A stretch of 53,396 nucleotides of DNA from Blastopirellula sp. (GCA_002701545.1 NZVR01000002.1:1-53396), one strand, 5' to 3'. Numbered from the stretch's first letter, positions 9,867 to 21,269 are shown. Numbers and translations: made by a program. Notes: generated from the letters alone by a model not told the origin.

Positions 9867-10715
9867 ATCCGCTGCACACCGAAAACCCATATGACAAGTC
9901 GCTGTATCCACTGTCTGTCCCATTAAGGCAGCAGGACGGAAGCGATGGCAATAGTTTTCTGCACATAGAAAAGAACCTCCCTTAATCATTCGACGTTCTT
10001 GTTCTCCATCTGGAACGGGAAAAAGAGTGCAGGTCCATTCCCAGACGTTCCCACAAACATCCACCAACCCATAACCATTGGCGGGATAGCTCCCAACTGG
10101 TGATGTCCAATACCACCCATCTGTTTGTTCGTTGATCCAGGGGAATGGCCCCTGCCAAACATTCGCTTGCCATCGCCCACCTGGGGTCATCTCTGAACCC
10201 CAGGCATAGTCCTGATCGACCAATCCCCCTCTGGCAGCGACCTCCCATTCATCTGCTGTCGGGAGTCGCTTACCGATCCAATTGGCATAAGCGAGAGCAT
10301 CGTCATAGGCGACGTGCACCACCGGGTGATTCATACAGTTTTCGATTCCGCTGGCAGGACCTTGGGGATGCTTCCAGTCAGCACCAGCAACCAAAGCCCA
10401 CCAAGCCATCGGTTCACGGCGATCGACAGACGGAGCTGGCGGAATGAACACCGCAGATTCCGGGATTCTCTCGTCCGCAGGCAGATCCGGATAAACAAGG
10501 GGGTCTGGTGGTTGTTCTGAGACCGTTAAGTAACCGGTCTCTTTAACGAAGCGGGCAAACTCGGCATTGGTCACCGGAGCAACATCTATGGCGAAGGTCT
10601 CAAGATGGATTGACCGGACAGGTGCTTCTTCTGGATAAAAGGAATTAGAACCAACCCGATAATCACCATCGGGAATGATGATCATCTCGTTTAATCGTCC
10701 GGTCATACCCTGCAA
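9828..10715 (-). CDS. Formylglycine-generating enzyme / SUMF1-type sulfatase-modifying protein
   Basis: MIIPDGDYRVGSNSFYPEEAPVRSIHLETFAIDVAPVTNAEFARFVKETGY...RLPTADEWEVAARGG...GLVDVCGNVWEWTCTLF...IKGGSFLCAENYCHRFRPAA. The ORF-track start is TTG; the ATG at 10706 is a likelier start. Confidence 0.9.
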   Translation of the reverse strand: MQGMTGRLNEMIIIPDGDYRVGSNSFYPEEAPVRSIHLETFAIDVAPVTNAEFARFVKETGYLTVSEQPPDPLVYPDLPADERIPESAVFIPPAPSVDRREPMAWWALVAGADWKHPQGPASGIENCMNHPVVHVAYDDALAYANWIGKRLPTADEWEVAARGGLVDQDYAWGSEMTPGGRWQANVWQGPFPWINEQTDGWYWTSPVGSYPANGYGLVDVCGNVWEWTCTLFPVPDGEQERRMIKGGSFLCAENYCHRFRPAALMGQTVDTATCHMGFRCAADSDGSVEEAISHH

Positions 10716-13202
10716 TCAACCCTCGTTGAGGTCAGTGCTCTTTGGATAGATCTGAATGGTCACCTTGTCAATCTTGCCGCCATAGGCGCTGTTACGACGA
10801 GGACCAATGGTCTTGACCGTGACCGCTGAACCACGATCAAGACCGACATCGGCACCTTCATCAATAGAGAAACGTGAAGCGATCGTCTTCTCGAGACGAC
10901 CAGTGGCAACCAGCTGATCATTCAATGTCATCCGCACATCAGCCCCCCGACCGGCACCCCCGCCGTCATAATTGATTTCAAAGCGCACAACAGACTTACC
11001 ATCTGGCAGTGATTGCTTACTCCTAAACGTAAATAATTGTCCCATATAATTATAAGTATAGACAGGCACATTGTTCTCTACATAAAGGGACCACCCCCCA
11101 AATCGTCCTCCCTGAGAGAAAATCACCCCGTTCTCCTTCTCTCCAGGTTTTTTATCTAAGTACGCCGTAATGCTATTGGACTTGTTCTTCACATCCAAGA
11201 TCGAATCCTCAACCATATTCCAGGCTCCCGGATATAAATCCATGGAGGTTCGATCACCCAACAGCGTGGGACGACCCGCCACCGATGGGACCAGACGCTG
11301 AAGAAGTCGATCGTCTAGCGGAAGCACCTGATTTTCAATGGCTTGCTCCATGAATGCCTTCTTCATTGCCGCAAGACGTTCCGGATACTGATCCGCCACG
11401 TTATTGGACAGGCTGAAATCCTTAGTGGTGTCATAGAGCTGCCAACCATCGTCTTGTTCAACCGTGTTGATCTTGTTGGGTGCTTCCCAGGGAACCATCA
11501 CTGTTGTGCGAGCCATCCAGCCGTTGTGATAGATGCCCCGATTGCCAATGATCTCGAAGTATTGGGTGTTGTGCCGTTCCTTGGCATCAGCATTGTTAAA
11601 CGAATAAAGAAGACTTGTTCCCTGCATCGGGATCTGCTCAATGCCATGAATGGTGTTCGGCATTGGCAAATTGGCTGCTTCAAGAATTGTGGGAGCCACA
11701 TCGTTCACGTGCGAGAACTGAGTGCGCACACCACCTCCCTCATTAATGCGCTTGGGCCAGTGAATCACTGTGCCGTTTCGAGTTCCACCGAAATCACCCG
11801 CCACCTGCTTGGTAAGTGCAAACGGTGAGTTAAAAGCGATGGCCCAACCAAGGTGATACATGGGATAAGTCGTTGGACCACCCCACTCAGCAAGTTTTTG
11901 CTCCTGTTCATCGGGTGTCTCCTCCACACCATTCAGGAAATGATTCCAGTTCCAATGACCACTGATATCTCCTTCAGGGCTTGATCCGTTATCACCAGTA
12001 ATGTAAATCACCAATGTATTATCAAGTTCGCCTAAATCATCAATGGCTTGAATCAGACGACCTGCTTCATAGTCAGAATGCTCGACATAAGCAGCGAACA
12101 CTTCGGCCTGGCGAGCATAGATTCTTTTTTGCTGATCTGTGAGGCTGTCCCAGGAAGGAACACTGTCCGGCGTCTTGGCCAACTTTGTCCCTTCTGGGAC
12201 GATTCCTGCCTTGATCTGATTCTGAAGATTCTGCTCTCGCAGAACATCCCAACCTTGATCAAATTGACCCTTATATTTGGCAATCCATTCCTTGCTTACA
12301 TGATGAGGGGAGTGAGCACCTGCTGATGCGTAGTAAATAAAGAAGGGCTTGTCAGGCTTGATCGCCTTCTGCTGCCTCACCCACCCAATCGCCTGATCCG
12401 TCATGTCTTCGGTGAAGTGGTAGCCGTCCTTCTGAGGCGCATCCACCACCGTGACTCCATCGTGAATGGTGGGATCCCACATATTGTCTTCCGCACCAAC
12501 GAACCCATAGAACTTCTCGAATCCCTGTCGAGTCGGCCATCGGGTCTGCGGACCAGCAGCCGTCGTCTCGCGACCAGGCGTTTCATGCCACTTACCAAAG
12601 GCGGCTGTGTTGTAGCCGTTCAACCTCAAGATCTCTGCGACGGGTTGGGCATAATCCGGTACTACCGTTGAATTACCTGCATATCCCGTCGCAATTTCCG
12701 GAATCGAGCCCATGTTCACCTTGTGATGATTGCGGCCTGATTTCAAGGCAGCTCGTGTTGGTGCACAGAGCGCAGTGGTATGGAATTTGTTGTAGCGAAG
12801 ACCATTCTCAGCCAGACGTTCTGCTGTGGGCATGTTCACTGCACCGCCAAAGGCGGAAGGAGCTGCATAGCCGACGTCGTCGAGAAGAATGATCACCACA
12901 TTGGGAGCATCCTTCGGTGCTTTCACCTCCCATTGCTTGGGCATCGGTACATCAGCTGGCAGCACCTTGGTCACTTTTTCAGGCTTCGGTTCTGCGATCG
13001 GCAAATGCAGCCGATTCAGCGCTTCTCCCGTTGACTGATTGAGAGTATCTCCAGCAGACTGATTCGATGTTGAACACGATGTAGCCAAAGTCGACAACAG
13101 AAGTAGACCTCCACCGAGGGCAAGATGGCGGATCAGAACAAAGGTCTTGGAAGGATTAATCATGGTTAAAAAATAGATTGACACCAGAAGAAGAAAAGGC
13201 AT
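10716..13202 (-). CDS. Arylsulfatase (type I, Cys-type), probable lipoprotein
   Basis: KDAPNVVIILLDDVGYAAPSAFGG...HTTALCAPTRAALKSGRNHH (C-x-P-x-R formylglycine motif); N-terminal hydrophobic segment ending TLATSC lipobox-like; directly upstream of the FGE on the same strand. Confidence 0.93.
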   Translation of the reverse strand: MPFLLLVSIYFLTMINPSKTFVLIRHLALGGGLLLLSTLATSCSTSNQSAGDTLNQSTGEALNRLHLPIAEPKPEKVTKVLPADVPMPKQWEVKAPKDAPNVVIILLDDVGYAAPSAFGGAVNMPTAERLAENGLRYNKFHTTALCAPTRAALKSGRNHHKVNMGSIPEIATGYAGNSTVVPDYAQPVAEILRLNGYNTAAFGKWHETPGRETTAAGPQTRWPTRQGFEKFYGFVGAEDNMWDPTIHDGVTVVDAPQKDGYHFTEDMTDQAIGWVRQQKAIKPDKPFFIYYASAGAHSPHHVSKEWIAKYKGQFDQGWDVLREQNLQNQIKAGIVPEGTKLAKTPDSVPSWDSLTDQQKRIYARQAEVFAAYVEHSDYEAGRLIQAIDDLGELDNTLVIYITGDNGSSPEGDISGHWNWNHFLNGVEETPDEQEQKLAEWGGPTTYPMYHLGWAIAFNSPFALTKQVAGDFGGTRNGTVIHWPKRINEGGGVRTQFSHVNDVAPTILEAANLPMPNTIHGIEQIPMQGTSLLYSFNNADAKERHNTQYFEIIGNRGIYHNGWMARTTVMVPWEAPNKINTVEQDDGWQLYDTTKDFSLSNNVADQYPERLAAMKKAFMEQAIENQVLPLDDRLLQRLVPSVAGRPTLLGDRTSMDLYPGAWNMVEDSILDVKNKSNSITAYLDKKPGEKENGVIFSQGGRFGGWSLYVENNVPVYTYNYMGQLFTFRSKQSLPDGKSVVRFEINYDGGGAGRGADVRMTLNDQLVATGRLEKTIASRFSIDEGADVGLDRGSAVTVKTIGPRRNSAYGGKIDKVTIQIYPKSTDLNEG

Positions 13203-13741
13203 GACAATAATTTAAACCCTTTAGCAAAAAACTTTTACTGCTCACATGTTCACACGCAAATATAGATTAAATGGGTAACAAGCAAGTCAAATCTGGCAGC
13301 ATTTCGCTCAAGCCCTGATCATTAGTGTCACTCGGCGCTGATCGGTCCTTGAGAGAGAGAAGCAAAGCATTTAGTCGATTGGGTTGCGCCGCAACAAGAC
13401 AATTCAGACTCAACATGTGGACGATGGCCAGGCGTTGAGCGCTGCCATGATCCGCTCCGAGCATGGTTCAGGGGAAAGCTCTCCTGTATCTAGCTACACA
13501 ATCGCGACAATGGGGTCATTTCCTGCTGCAGACGCAAGCTTTGCATCAAGCAGCCACGGTCAATCGGCACAATAACGAGTGATATGTCATCAGCAAAACA
13601 ACCATTGCTCCAGTTGTTATCGACTTAATTTCCATTTGACTTATTCGTAACAACTCAAACCATCAACAAAGAAAAACGAAAACAGATCAAAATCATGCAT
13701 CGATGGGTGTGAAACACCCTCAATCTGCGGCAAAACGACAC

Positions 13742-14005
13742 TCAAGAACGATCAGAACGATCCATCGCGCCAACATCATCGGTTAAGCGAGTGGAATGGA
13801 AGTTCCAGGTATCCTCCTCCTCCAACCAAAGTTCCCAGGCGAACTGGCTGCCATTACGAATCGTCAGTTTGCCAGCAAAGCCAGCAGGAGAAGGCTGATA
13901 GAGATCGCTCATGGATTGGGCAAGCTCTCCATCTCTTGTTCGAAGCTCAATCACCTTCTGCCCCATCCGCTGTGAGAGATCCAGAATGAAGTCATCAAGG
14001 GTCAT
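13742..14005 (-). CDS. Conserved-looking hypothetical protein
   Basis: 87 aa; 4-nt overlap with the upstream ORF (translational coupling). Confidence 0.5.
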   Translation of the reverse strand: MTLDDFILDLSQRMGQKVIELRTRDGELAQSMSDLYQPSPAGFAGKLTIRNGSQFAWELWLEEEDTWNFHSTRLTDDVGAMDRSDRS

Positions 14006-14364
14006 TGGTTCTCTGGGATGAAATCCAGAATCAAATCACCGACCTCATCCCGTGTAATGACAAATCTAAATCCCTCCACGGTGCCGCTCCAAACCCCTTC
14101 CTCAGGATTGGCATCCGCTCCTCGTTGGTTCTCAACCTCGTAATCAAAAAGCATCTGAAAACAATGGCTAGCAACCAAAGCAGCTTGAACTTCATCCATC
14201 TCGTCAAGCTCGTGGCCCTCGATCGGTGAACCATCGAGAAGCTCAGCATCAATGACGTTGCCCTTCCCTACATCGGCAACGAGAGCGTCCAAAGCGAAGC
14301 GATCGTCGGTGTCGCGCAAATGAGCCTCCCCGTTGTCGTGCAGATCTCCCCCTTCGTAGTCCAA
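14002..14364 (-). CDS. Acidic hypothetical protein
   Basis: 120 aa acidic ORF overlapping the next by 4 nt. Confidence 0.5.
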   Translation of the reverse strand: MDYEGGDLHDNGEAHLRDTDDRFALDALVADVGKGNVIDAELLDGSPIEGHELDEMDEVQAALVASHCFQMLFDYEVENQRGADANPEEGVWSGTVEGFRFVITRDEVGDLILDFIPENQ

Positions 14365-15046
14365 AAAATGGTCTGTGTCGCTAAATCCAGCCTCATGCGC
14401 GAAAAGTCAATCGAAACCGAAGCAGACGATTCAGGTGAGACCGCTTTAAAACGGACTGAGCAGTTGAATCGTGAGTGATCCTGAGATATTCGGTCTTCGC
14501 AGAGACGGAATTAATTCATTTGAGTTTCATGCCATGCAACAATCTAAACAGTCAAAGACAACTCTTCTGATTAGAGTCTCAACAACATATCACCTTCCAT
14601 GAATCCCAATACTGGTGCTGAAAAACATAAACTTCTAGGCCACATCCCCAGATTACAAGCATTCACTGAACCTCTGCAGTCAATGCAGTGAATCAATGCA
14701 TTGATTTGCGTCCCTAAAAAAATCGATCAGAGCAACAAAAAACACCACCCTAAATTCCCGGAATAAAGATCGACCCTTCAAAAGGTATCTAGGGCAAGAC
14801 AAAGCTCAACATCAATACTCCAATCCTTCGGTTATGTATAATTGACATCTGTGGACACCTCAACAACAGATGGCATCAATCACACCAAAAGCAAGAAGAC
14901 TGAACAAGCAAAAAAAATTCAGCCTCTGAATACTGGATAATAGATTTAACCAGCAATCGTGGCTAATATTTCAATGATTTATAGGACAGACGTACGACGC
15001 ATTCCAAAACAACAACAGAGCAAGCATCTATCCCGCTCATCAAGCC

Positions 15047-15448
15047 ATGAAACCATCAAGACCACGCATTGACCCAAAACAATTCGAACTGGCGCTCAAA
15101 AGATCGAAACTTAGCGAGGAAGAACTTGCCATGATTGAATTCATCCGATACATGGGAGTATTTAATGAACTGTCTTTACGTCATGGTCTTTCACTCCCCT
15201 CGAAGCCACCTGCAGTCTATGTACTGGGCAAGCTCTGCAAAAAAATTGGTTTGATCCTTCCTGACCTTTATCAGCAAATGATGAGTTGGTCCACTGAACA
15301 ATCACCAGATCGCATTGCATGGGATGCGAATTTAGTATGCAGCATTGCATACACGTGCGATGGTGAAAGACTTGAGCCTGAATCCGCAACTGCTCTCTAT
15401 CACACATTTACGGTCCACAAAGAACTGTTTAATGGCCTTGGTGAATGA
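15047..15448 (+). CDS. Hypothetical protein
   Basis: 133 aa ORF with balanced soluble composition. Confidence 0.6.
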   Translation: MKPSRPRIDPKQFELALKRSKLSEEELAMIEFIRYMGVFNELSLRHGLSLPSKPPAVYVLGKLCKKIGLILPDLYQQMMSWSTEQSPDRIAWDANLVCSIAYTCDGERLEPESATALYHTFTVHKELFNGLGE

Positions 15449-15580
15449 CCCTAGGTACCAATCTCTGTACTCGCAACACAACCCACCGCCCATCAGACAA
15501 GCCACCGACTATCTGGTGGAGAGAACGTATCAATAATAAAGATCATCGACAAGCGAAAAGCAAGATCAACACAGCAGACC

Positions 15581-15787
15581 CTAATCAAATGAATGAAGAC
15601 AAGAGGCCAAGCTGTTCATAATTTCATTATCTTTTAAAACGTAAATCGCCTTGTATAACAAGCTATCAACGCCTGGCTCTCCACTATGAATAAGCTTGAG
15701 GGCTTGGTAGAGAAGCTCTTTGAGCAGCTCCGAATACTGATGATCCATTGTGGTGTAAATAATATATTTAAAGATGAACACTTGCAA
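15581..15787 (-). CDS. Hypothetical small protein
   Basis: 68 aa; probable start at the internal MDHQYSELLKELLYQALKLIHSGEPGVDSLLYKAIYVL. Confidence 0.4.
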   Translation of the reverse strand: MQVFIFKYIIYTTMDHQYSELLKELLYQALKLIHSGEPGVDSLLYKAIYVLKDNEIMNSLASCLHSFD

Positions 15788-15966
15788 TCTTGCAACACTT
15801 TCACACCATAGCGCGAATAATTTGAAGCGAGGCCTGACATCACTTTATAGTCGTATATACAGCATTTGAGTGGGACATTGTTTCATCGCTATTCAGCAGA
15901 AAGATCATTCGTACAATGCGACGACATAGATCATTCAGAATACAATAAACATCCTTCTTTTATGCC

Positions 15967-16539
15967 ATGAAAAAGCTGCTTTTAGCCTTTTCAATGTTCA
16001 TCTTGTTGAACGTATTCACAGCCTTACCAGCACACTCTCTCTATCCAAGCGGAAGTGGAATAGAGGATTTAGCAATGCCTAGAAATTTAGAGAATTTGTC
16101 CGAAAATAGGGAGAGTCTAAAAAAAGAATTTCCCTTTCTAGAGAGAGACGAAGACGGAAAGCCTCTGACCAGCGAGTTCGTGAAATACGATCTATCCAAT
16201 TACGATCTTAAAGGCATTGATTTACGTGGGGCGTTATTTAGTGTATCAACATTGCAAGGATCGGATTTGACAGGTGCTGACTTAACCGATGCGATTGCCT
16301 ATGCAACACATTTTGAGTTTGCCAATCTAAAAGATGCCATCTTTGAAAATGCTGTTCTCACAAAGAGTTTCTTTGCCAAAGCAGACATCAATGGCGCTGA
16401 CTTTACCAATGCCATCCTTGATCGGGATCAAAGAGAATATCTATGCAAAATCGCAGAGGGATCCAATTCAGTTACTGGGGTGAAAACATATGAAAGTCTT
16501 GATTGCATCGCTGGCCTTGCCACTGCCAACGCAAGCTAA
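15967..16539 (+). CDS. Secreted pentapeptide-repeat protein
   Basis: Signal peptide, then YDLSNYDLKGIDLRGALFSVSTLQGSDLTGADLTDAIAYATHFEFANLKDAIFENAVLTKSFFAKADINGADFTNAIL (A[D/N]LxX repeats). Confidence 0.85.
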   Translation: MKKLLLAFSMFILLNVFTALPAHSLYPSGSGIEDLAMPRNLENLSENRESLKKEFPFLERDEDGKPLTSEFVKYDLSNYDLKGIDLRGALFSVSTLQGSDLTGADLTDAIAYATHFEFANLKDAIFENAVLTKSFFAKADINGADFTNAILDRDQREYLCKIAEGSNSVTGVKTYESLDCIAGLATANAS

Positions 16540-16665
16540 ATTTAATCAATTAAAGATCATAAAACTCGAAATATATTGACATAAATCGCCGTTAGATCAA
16601 CTGCCAGCAATAACACTGAAGCCAATGATATTGTGATCATGGCGAACTCAAATACATCCATTGTT

Positions 16666-16968
16666 TCAAAATCCATAGATGTCTGGGCGACGGATAAATT
16701 GCATAGCACTTAATGCTCCAAGAAAAAATACTGTTGGTATACCTAAAGCAAGGATGGCCAATGTTCTTATCGTAATCACAGGATACTCTCTATCAAATGC
16801 CCCCTCTTTCACAAGAGATGCGCCAACCCATTGCTTTCTATTATCAAAAAATGGAAGCCCAGACATGGCATTTCTCCAACTAAAAATTCCCCAAGCACTC
16901 ATCCAGAAGACGGTATTTACCACTGCCACGAGGACAGGAATAAAAACAAATGCAATTTTTGTGTACAT
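16666..16968 (-). CDS. Predicted membrane protein
   Basis: 100 aa; hydrophobic helices at both ends. Confidence 0.5.
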   Translation of the reverse strand: MYTKIAFVFIPVLVAVVNTVFWMSAWGIFSWRNAMSGLPFFDNRKQWVGASLVKEGAFDREYPVITIRTLAILALGIPTVFFLGALSAMQFIRRPDIYGF

Positions 16969-17713
16969 AATAAAGAAGCACAGTCATTTCATTAAAACCA
17001 CCTCAACAAAATTATGCAGCCATTTTCTTACATGCAAGCAAAACTTATATTGGACTTTGAAAGTCAATTTGACACTTGTATATTTTCAACACAAAGGATG
17101 CTCTATTCGATTAATCGCCAGACAAATGCCTCTCAGCCGAAGGCAGCATATTAATCTATATCGTGTCAAAATTAACACTAGAGATCAAAGAAAAAAGTAA
17201 CTTCTAAAGCCAGACAAGGCACATAGCAATCCTTACAACAACCATCAACTGCACTAGGACAAGCAATTAAAAGGATTCGAAGAAGCATAACGAAAAGATT
17301 GCTTCGCAAAAACCGTATCGGCCTCGACCAATGCAATGGTTCATCTTGCTTGAAGGAGAGTGGACCAACCCCTGTGGTCAAAATGGTGCGATCAAGCCAA
17401 ATTGCTATACAGATTTCATCAATGAGAGAGAGCAAATCATCTCCAAAATAGTAATTTCCTTATCAAATCATCCCTGAAATGCATTGATCACGCCATCAAA
17501 ATCGATGACATTGTGAATCCACCGATTCGATCGGTGTTTAAATTTGATCAAATCAAAAAAGACAAACGATCACTGCATGCTGATTACAGCGAAAGCGTGT
17601 GATAACAAGCCAATAGAAAAAATTTCTAACAAAGACTACTGCATTGGCGTCAATAAGCTCACCAATGAATAAAAACAATCCGCCAGCGTAATATAGATAG
17701 CTTCGGTATTAAC

Positions 17714-17911
17714 TTATGCCTCTTCAGACTCACCTTTGACATCGTTCTCTCCAACCGACCATGCCTTCTCAAGAGCTTGAATATTTGATGATCGCTCCGG
17801 AGATTCAACGATTACGTTGACATTGCGGACCGAAAGCAGTTTGCGTACGACAAGGGTGATCAGCCAGTAAGCCGTGGCGAACAGGGCACTGAAATAGATG
17901 AAACGCAGCAA
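17714..17911 (-). CDS. Small membrane-anchored protein
   Basis: 65 aa, N-terminal TM (FIYFSALFATAYWLITLVVRKLL) and acidic tail. Confidence 0.45.
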   Translation of the reverse strand: MLRFIYFSALFATAYWLITLVVRKLLSVRNVNVIVESPERSSNIQALEKAWSVGENDVKGESEEA

Positions 17912-18488
17912 CGTCCCAAGGACAACGTCTGGCTAGTTCTAACGGAAACAGTCAGAACAAGGGTTGCAGATGCATGAACGCTTACGAAACAAATGACGGT
18001 TTGTCATCGCGAGTCAGCGTTGTTCAGAGGTGCTCGATTGGCCAGCATCCCAGACAAGCACAAGACAGTGACAAGACGATCTGATTCCCCATCAAAGCCG
18101 ATGACTCCATCAGTTCAGTGGGGGATCAGCGCACAAACAAGCGCCGAAGCGATCGCAAGGTTTGAGCGTATGCCCCCACAAAGCATGAACATGCAGCTGT
18201 TTGCCATGGTCGGATCGAGCAATGCCGATGTCGTGGCAGAGCAAGACAGGACTCGCCAACAAGGAGCACAGCCATCACTCCTCAGAAAGGTCGTTCAACA
18301 GATTCAAGAACAAAAACCACAGACCCCAATCATTCAATGCTTTCCCTTGAGCAGCACAAGCAGCCGATGCAGGACAAGAGACATTTCAGTTGAGGTCCAA
18401 AACTTGTTCTCGGCCTAATCGATCCAAATAGCACGCTTGAGCCGTCTCCATTGCTGACCATGCATGGGTCCGGCCGTGGAATGCGCGA

Positions 18489-20204
18489 TCAAAAATCAAC
18501 TGGTGGGGTGCTGGTCTGATGAATCGCCTCGATCGCAGCCTGTTCAAGTGGTTGGCTCTCCTCAGGGGGAATCATCACCTCGAGATAGGCAGCTCCGGGA
18601 TGAGCAGAGATCGAGGCAAAGGCAGCCTCCAACTCCGCCACAGTCGACACCCGACCAGACCACCAGCCTTGGCAACCCATCGCCTCAGGCAAGTCGGCAT
18701 AGTTCCAGGCGGGCAGGTTGTTATAAGCGTGACCTGATTCACTAATCAAAGCTTCGACTCCATACAACCCGTTGTTCAGCACAATCAGCACAGGCTGAAT
18801 CCCAACGAATCCCATCACACCGATCTCTTGCGCTGTCAATTGATGCGCTCCATCACCGGTCACGAGCACCACGCGACGTTCCGGATCAGCCAGGGCACAA
18901 CCAAGAGCGGCTGGAGTGCCCCAACCGATGGAACCCCAGAGGGTTTGGCTTTCCATCGCCACCCCTCCTGGCAAACGCATGGCGTTGAGTTTCAACAAAC
19001 AAGTGCCAGTGTCCGATACCAAAAGATCTCCCGGCCTTAAAAAACGCTGCAACAGTGGATAAAAGCTTTCGGAGGAACTGGGTTGATCCGCAATCGATGC
19101 CAGCGGTAATTGAGGGGAGGGCAATAGTGGTCGCTGATCCCCATGATTGTGTCGCGACGGCGTCCCCCTAAACCTTGCCGTCAGCCCCTCCAACACATCC
19201 GCCAGGCTGACGCTGGTGAACACACGGTCGCCGGCTCGCACCCAATCGCTGTGCAGGCTGATCATCGTATTGGGGTTCAAACGTCCACTCCAAAGACCAG
19301 TGTTCAGGTCCTCCTGCACTAACCCACCAAGGTCGAGCAATAAATCGGCTTGCTCGATCTTGCTCTTGAGCTCTGGCGGTGAAGAACGAGCGCCGTTGTA
19401 GATGCCAAGAAAAGCGGGATGATCCTCACTCAGTAAGGCCTTATCCATCGGAGTGGTGGCATAAGCCAGTCCAGACACATCTAAAAAAGTCTGAAAAACT
19501 TCAATTAACCCGTAACGGCGAAGTGTGACTGTTGGCAGAAGAACTGGTGTCTTGGCTGTCGTAATGCGAGCCTCGATTAAATCCAAAACTGCGTCCAGTT
19601 CCACAGCAACACTGTCCCGCTGTTGTACTGTCCCAATCGCTGAACCTTGAACCTGGGTACCGACGATGGGCATTAACGCCAAATCCATCGGCAAGGTGAG
19701 ATAAGCAGGCCGAGATTCCTCCAAAGCTTTATCAATCACACGTTCGAGTTCAATCACCACGTTCTCTGGTGTGAGCCGCGCACTGACGCAGCAAGCGGCA
19801 GCAGAAATCTGCTCAAAACGGTCGTAGACCTGATCACCGAGTGTGTGATGGCAAATCAAGCCTTGCCTCACAATGCGCACACTGGGTGTACCAACGAGGT
19901 GAAAGATGGGCAAGCGCTCTGCCATCGACCCCATCAAGCCATTGATGGCACTCAGTTCACCGACGCCATAAGTCGTGCAAAGCATGGCTGCACCACGGCG
20001 ACGTGCATAGCCATCAGCGGCATAGGCAGCATTCAATTCGTTCGCGGATGGAACCCACTGAAGACGCGGATGGACTTCGACGGCATCATTGATCGGAAAG
20101 GCATAGTCGCCTGGAACCCCAAAAACATGACCTATCCCAAGATCGGCAAGCCGATGAAGGGTGTACTCCACCACTGAAGGGGCCATATCAAAACGTACAA
20201 TCAT
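18489..20204 (-). CDS. ThDP-dependent alpha-keto acid decarboxylase (pyruvate/indolepyruvate decarboxylase-like)
   Basis: YTLHRLADLGIGHVFGVPGDYAFPINDAVE...NELNAAYAADGYARRRGAAMLCTTYGVGELSAINGLMGS; C-terminal GDGAHQLTAQEIGVM...VLNNGLYGVEALI is the ThDP-binding segment. Likely start at 20186 (MAPSVVEYTL). Confidence 0.9.
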   Translation of the reverse strand: MIVRFDMAPSVVEYTLHRLADLGIGHVFGVPGDYAFPINDAVEVHPRLQWVPSANELNAAYAADGYARRRGAAMLCTTYGVGELSAINGLMGSMAERLPIFHLVGTPSVRIVRQGLICHHTLGDQVYDRFEQISAAACCVSARLTPENVVIELERVIDKALEESRPAYLTLPMDLALMPIVGTQVQGSAIGTVQQRDSVAVELDAVLDLIEARITTAKTPVLLPTVTLRRYGLIEVFQTFLDVSGLAYATTPMDKALLSEDHPAFLGIYNGARSSPPELKSKIEQADLLLDLGGLVQEDLNTGLWSGRLNPNTMISLHSDWVRAGDRVFTSVSLADVLEGLTARFRGTPSRHNHGDQRPLLPSPQLPLASIADQPSSSESFYPLLQRFLRPGDLLVSDTGTCLLKLNAMRLPGGVAMESQTLWGSIGWGTPAALGCALADPERRVVLVTGDGAHQLTAQEIGVMGFVGIQPVLIVLNNGLYGVEALISESGHAYNNLPAWNYADLPEAMGCQGWWSGRVSTVAELEAAFASISAHPGAAYLEVMIPPEESQPLEQAAIEAIHQTSTPPVDF

Positions 20205-21011
20205 CCAAAGTCTGCTGAGCCTTGTCCTCGATGCTCAACATTGGAGAGAATGATCAAAGATTGACACACATCCCCACAGCACGAGGCAATATTTCGTGAG
20301 AACGGATTAGAGAGTCATAAAAATCTTGATGACAAAGATTCAACTGAACAGCTGAGATCAAAGTTGAAGACTTCAACAGATCCATTCAGCTCATACCGAC
20401 TCCAAACAAACGATCCACTCCCATTAAAAGCATGAAAGGCAATCATGTTAAAACAACGATCAAGCCATCACGGCACACAAAAAAATTCAAGAGGCAATGT
20501 TATGAGCCAATCGTTAGTCTTTGTCGCTTCAGCCTTTTCAACGCCGTGCGCTGCAGCTGCCATTCGGACCATCGCCTCCACTCAATTTCAGCCGCAGTCA
20601 AACAATGATCCATCAGAGAAGAATGGTCCGAACCAGAAGCAATTTTTGACTTAAAATAAATTGGACAAGAGGGTCCAGCATTCATCATTTGAAAGCCTAA
20701 AAAGATAAGCTGCAGGAGAGACTCGCCCCTCGTCGGTGTCAGCCGTTACCAAGCTGAACACACAGGGAAAATTACCTAACAAACAAACCCGAAGCAAAAC
20801 AACAAAACAATCAAGACAGTGGCAGAACAGAGTAAAAATCAAGGCGACACAAATCAGAGTCAAAATCAACACCAATCACAAATGCATGTCGCAATATTAC
20901 CTAAAAGAATACGAAGATCCGATGAAAATATGTGGACTGACTAAGCATTTAAGAGCAAGTAACCAAAACAGGCTATTGCCGTCAACTTTCAAAAAAATTC
21001 TCACAGCAATA

Positions 21012-21269
21012 TCATAAATCATCCGTGGTATTCGCTGACGGCTTGACGAAACCAAACGTTCTCAAACTACCAAATTTGAATTCTTTTACCTTCTGTTTGT
21101 CATGCCTTTGCTTGTGACCAAGTTTAGCCACTTTCTCCATGACATTCAACGCATCCTCCACCGTTGAGCCTTCAGGCATTCTCTCCAAGATCAGTTTAAA
21201 GCGAGGGAAAAAGATATCAGCAGCATCAGTGAGTTCCTCGATCGTGAGAGGTCGATAGCCAGTTGACAT
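21012..21269 (-). CDS. Hypothetical protein
   Basis: 85 aa; YRPLTIEELTDAADIFFPRFKLILERMPEGSTVEDALNVMEKVAKLG looks like a folded domain. Confidence 0.55.
   Translation of the reverse strand: MSTGYRPLTIEELTDAADIFFPRFKLILERMPEGSTVEDALNVMEKVAKLGHKQRHDKQKVKEFKFGSLRTFGFVKPSANTTDDL

Noticed and set aside
11343-11828. 161-aa ORF antisense to the arylsulfatase
   Set aside because: Fully inside a convincing coding region on the other strand; no recognisable family features.
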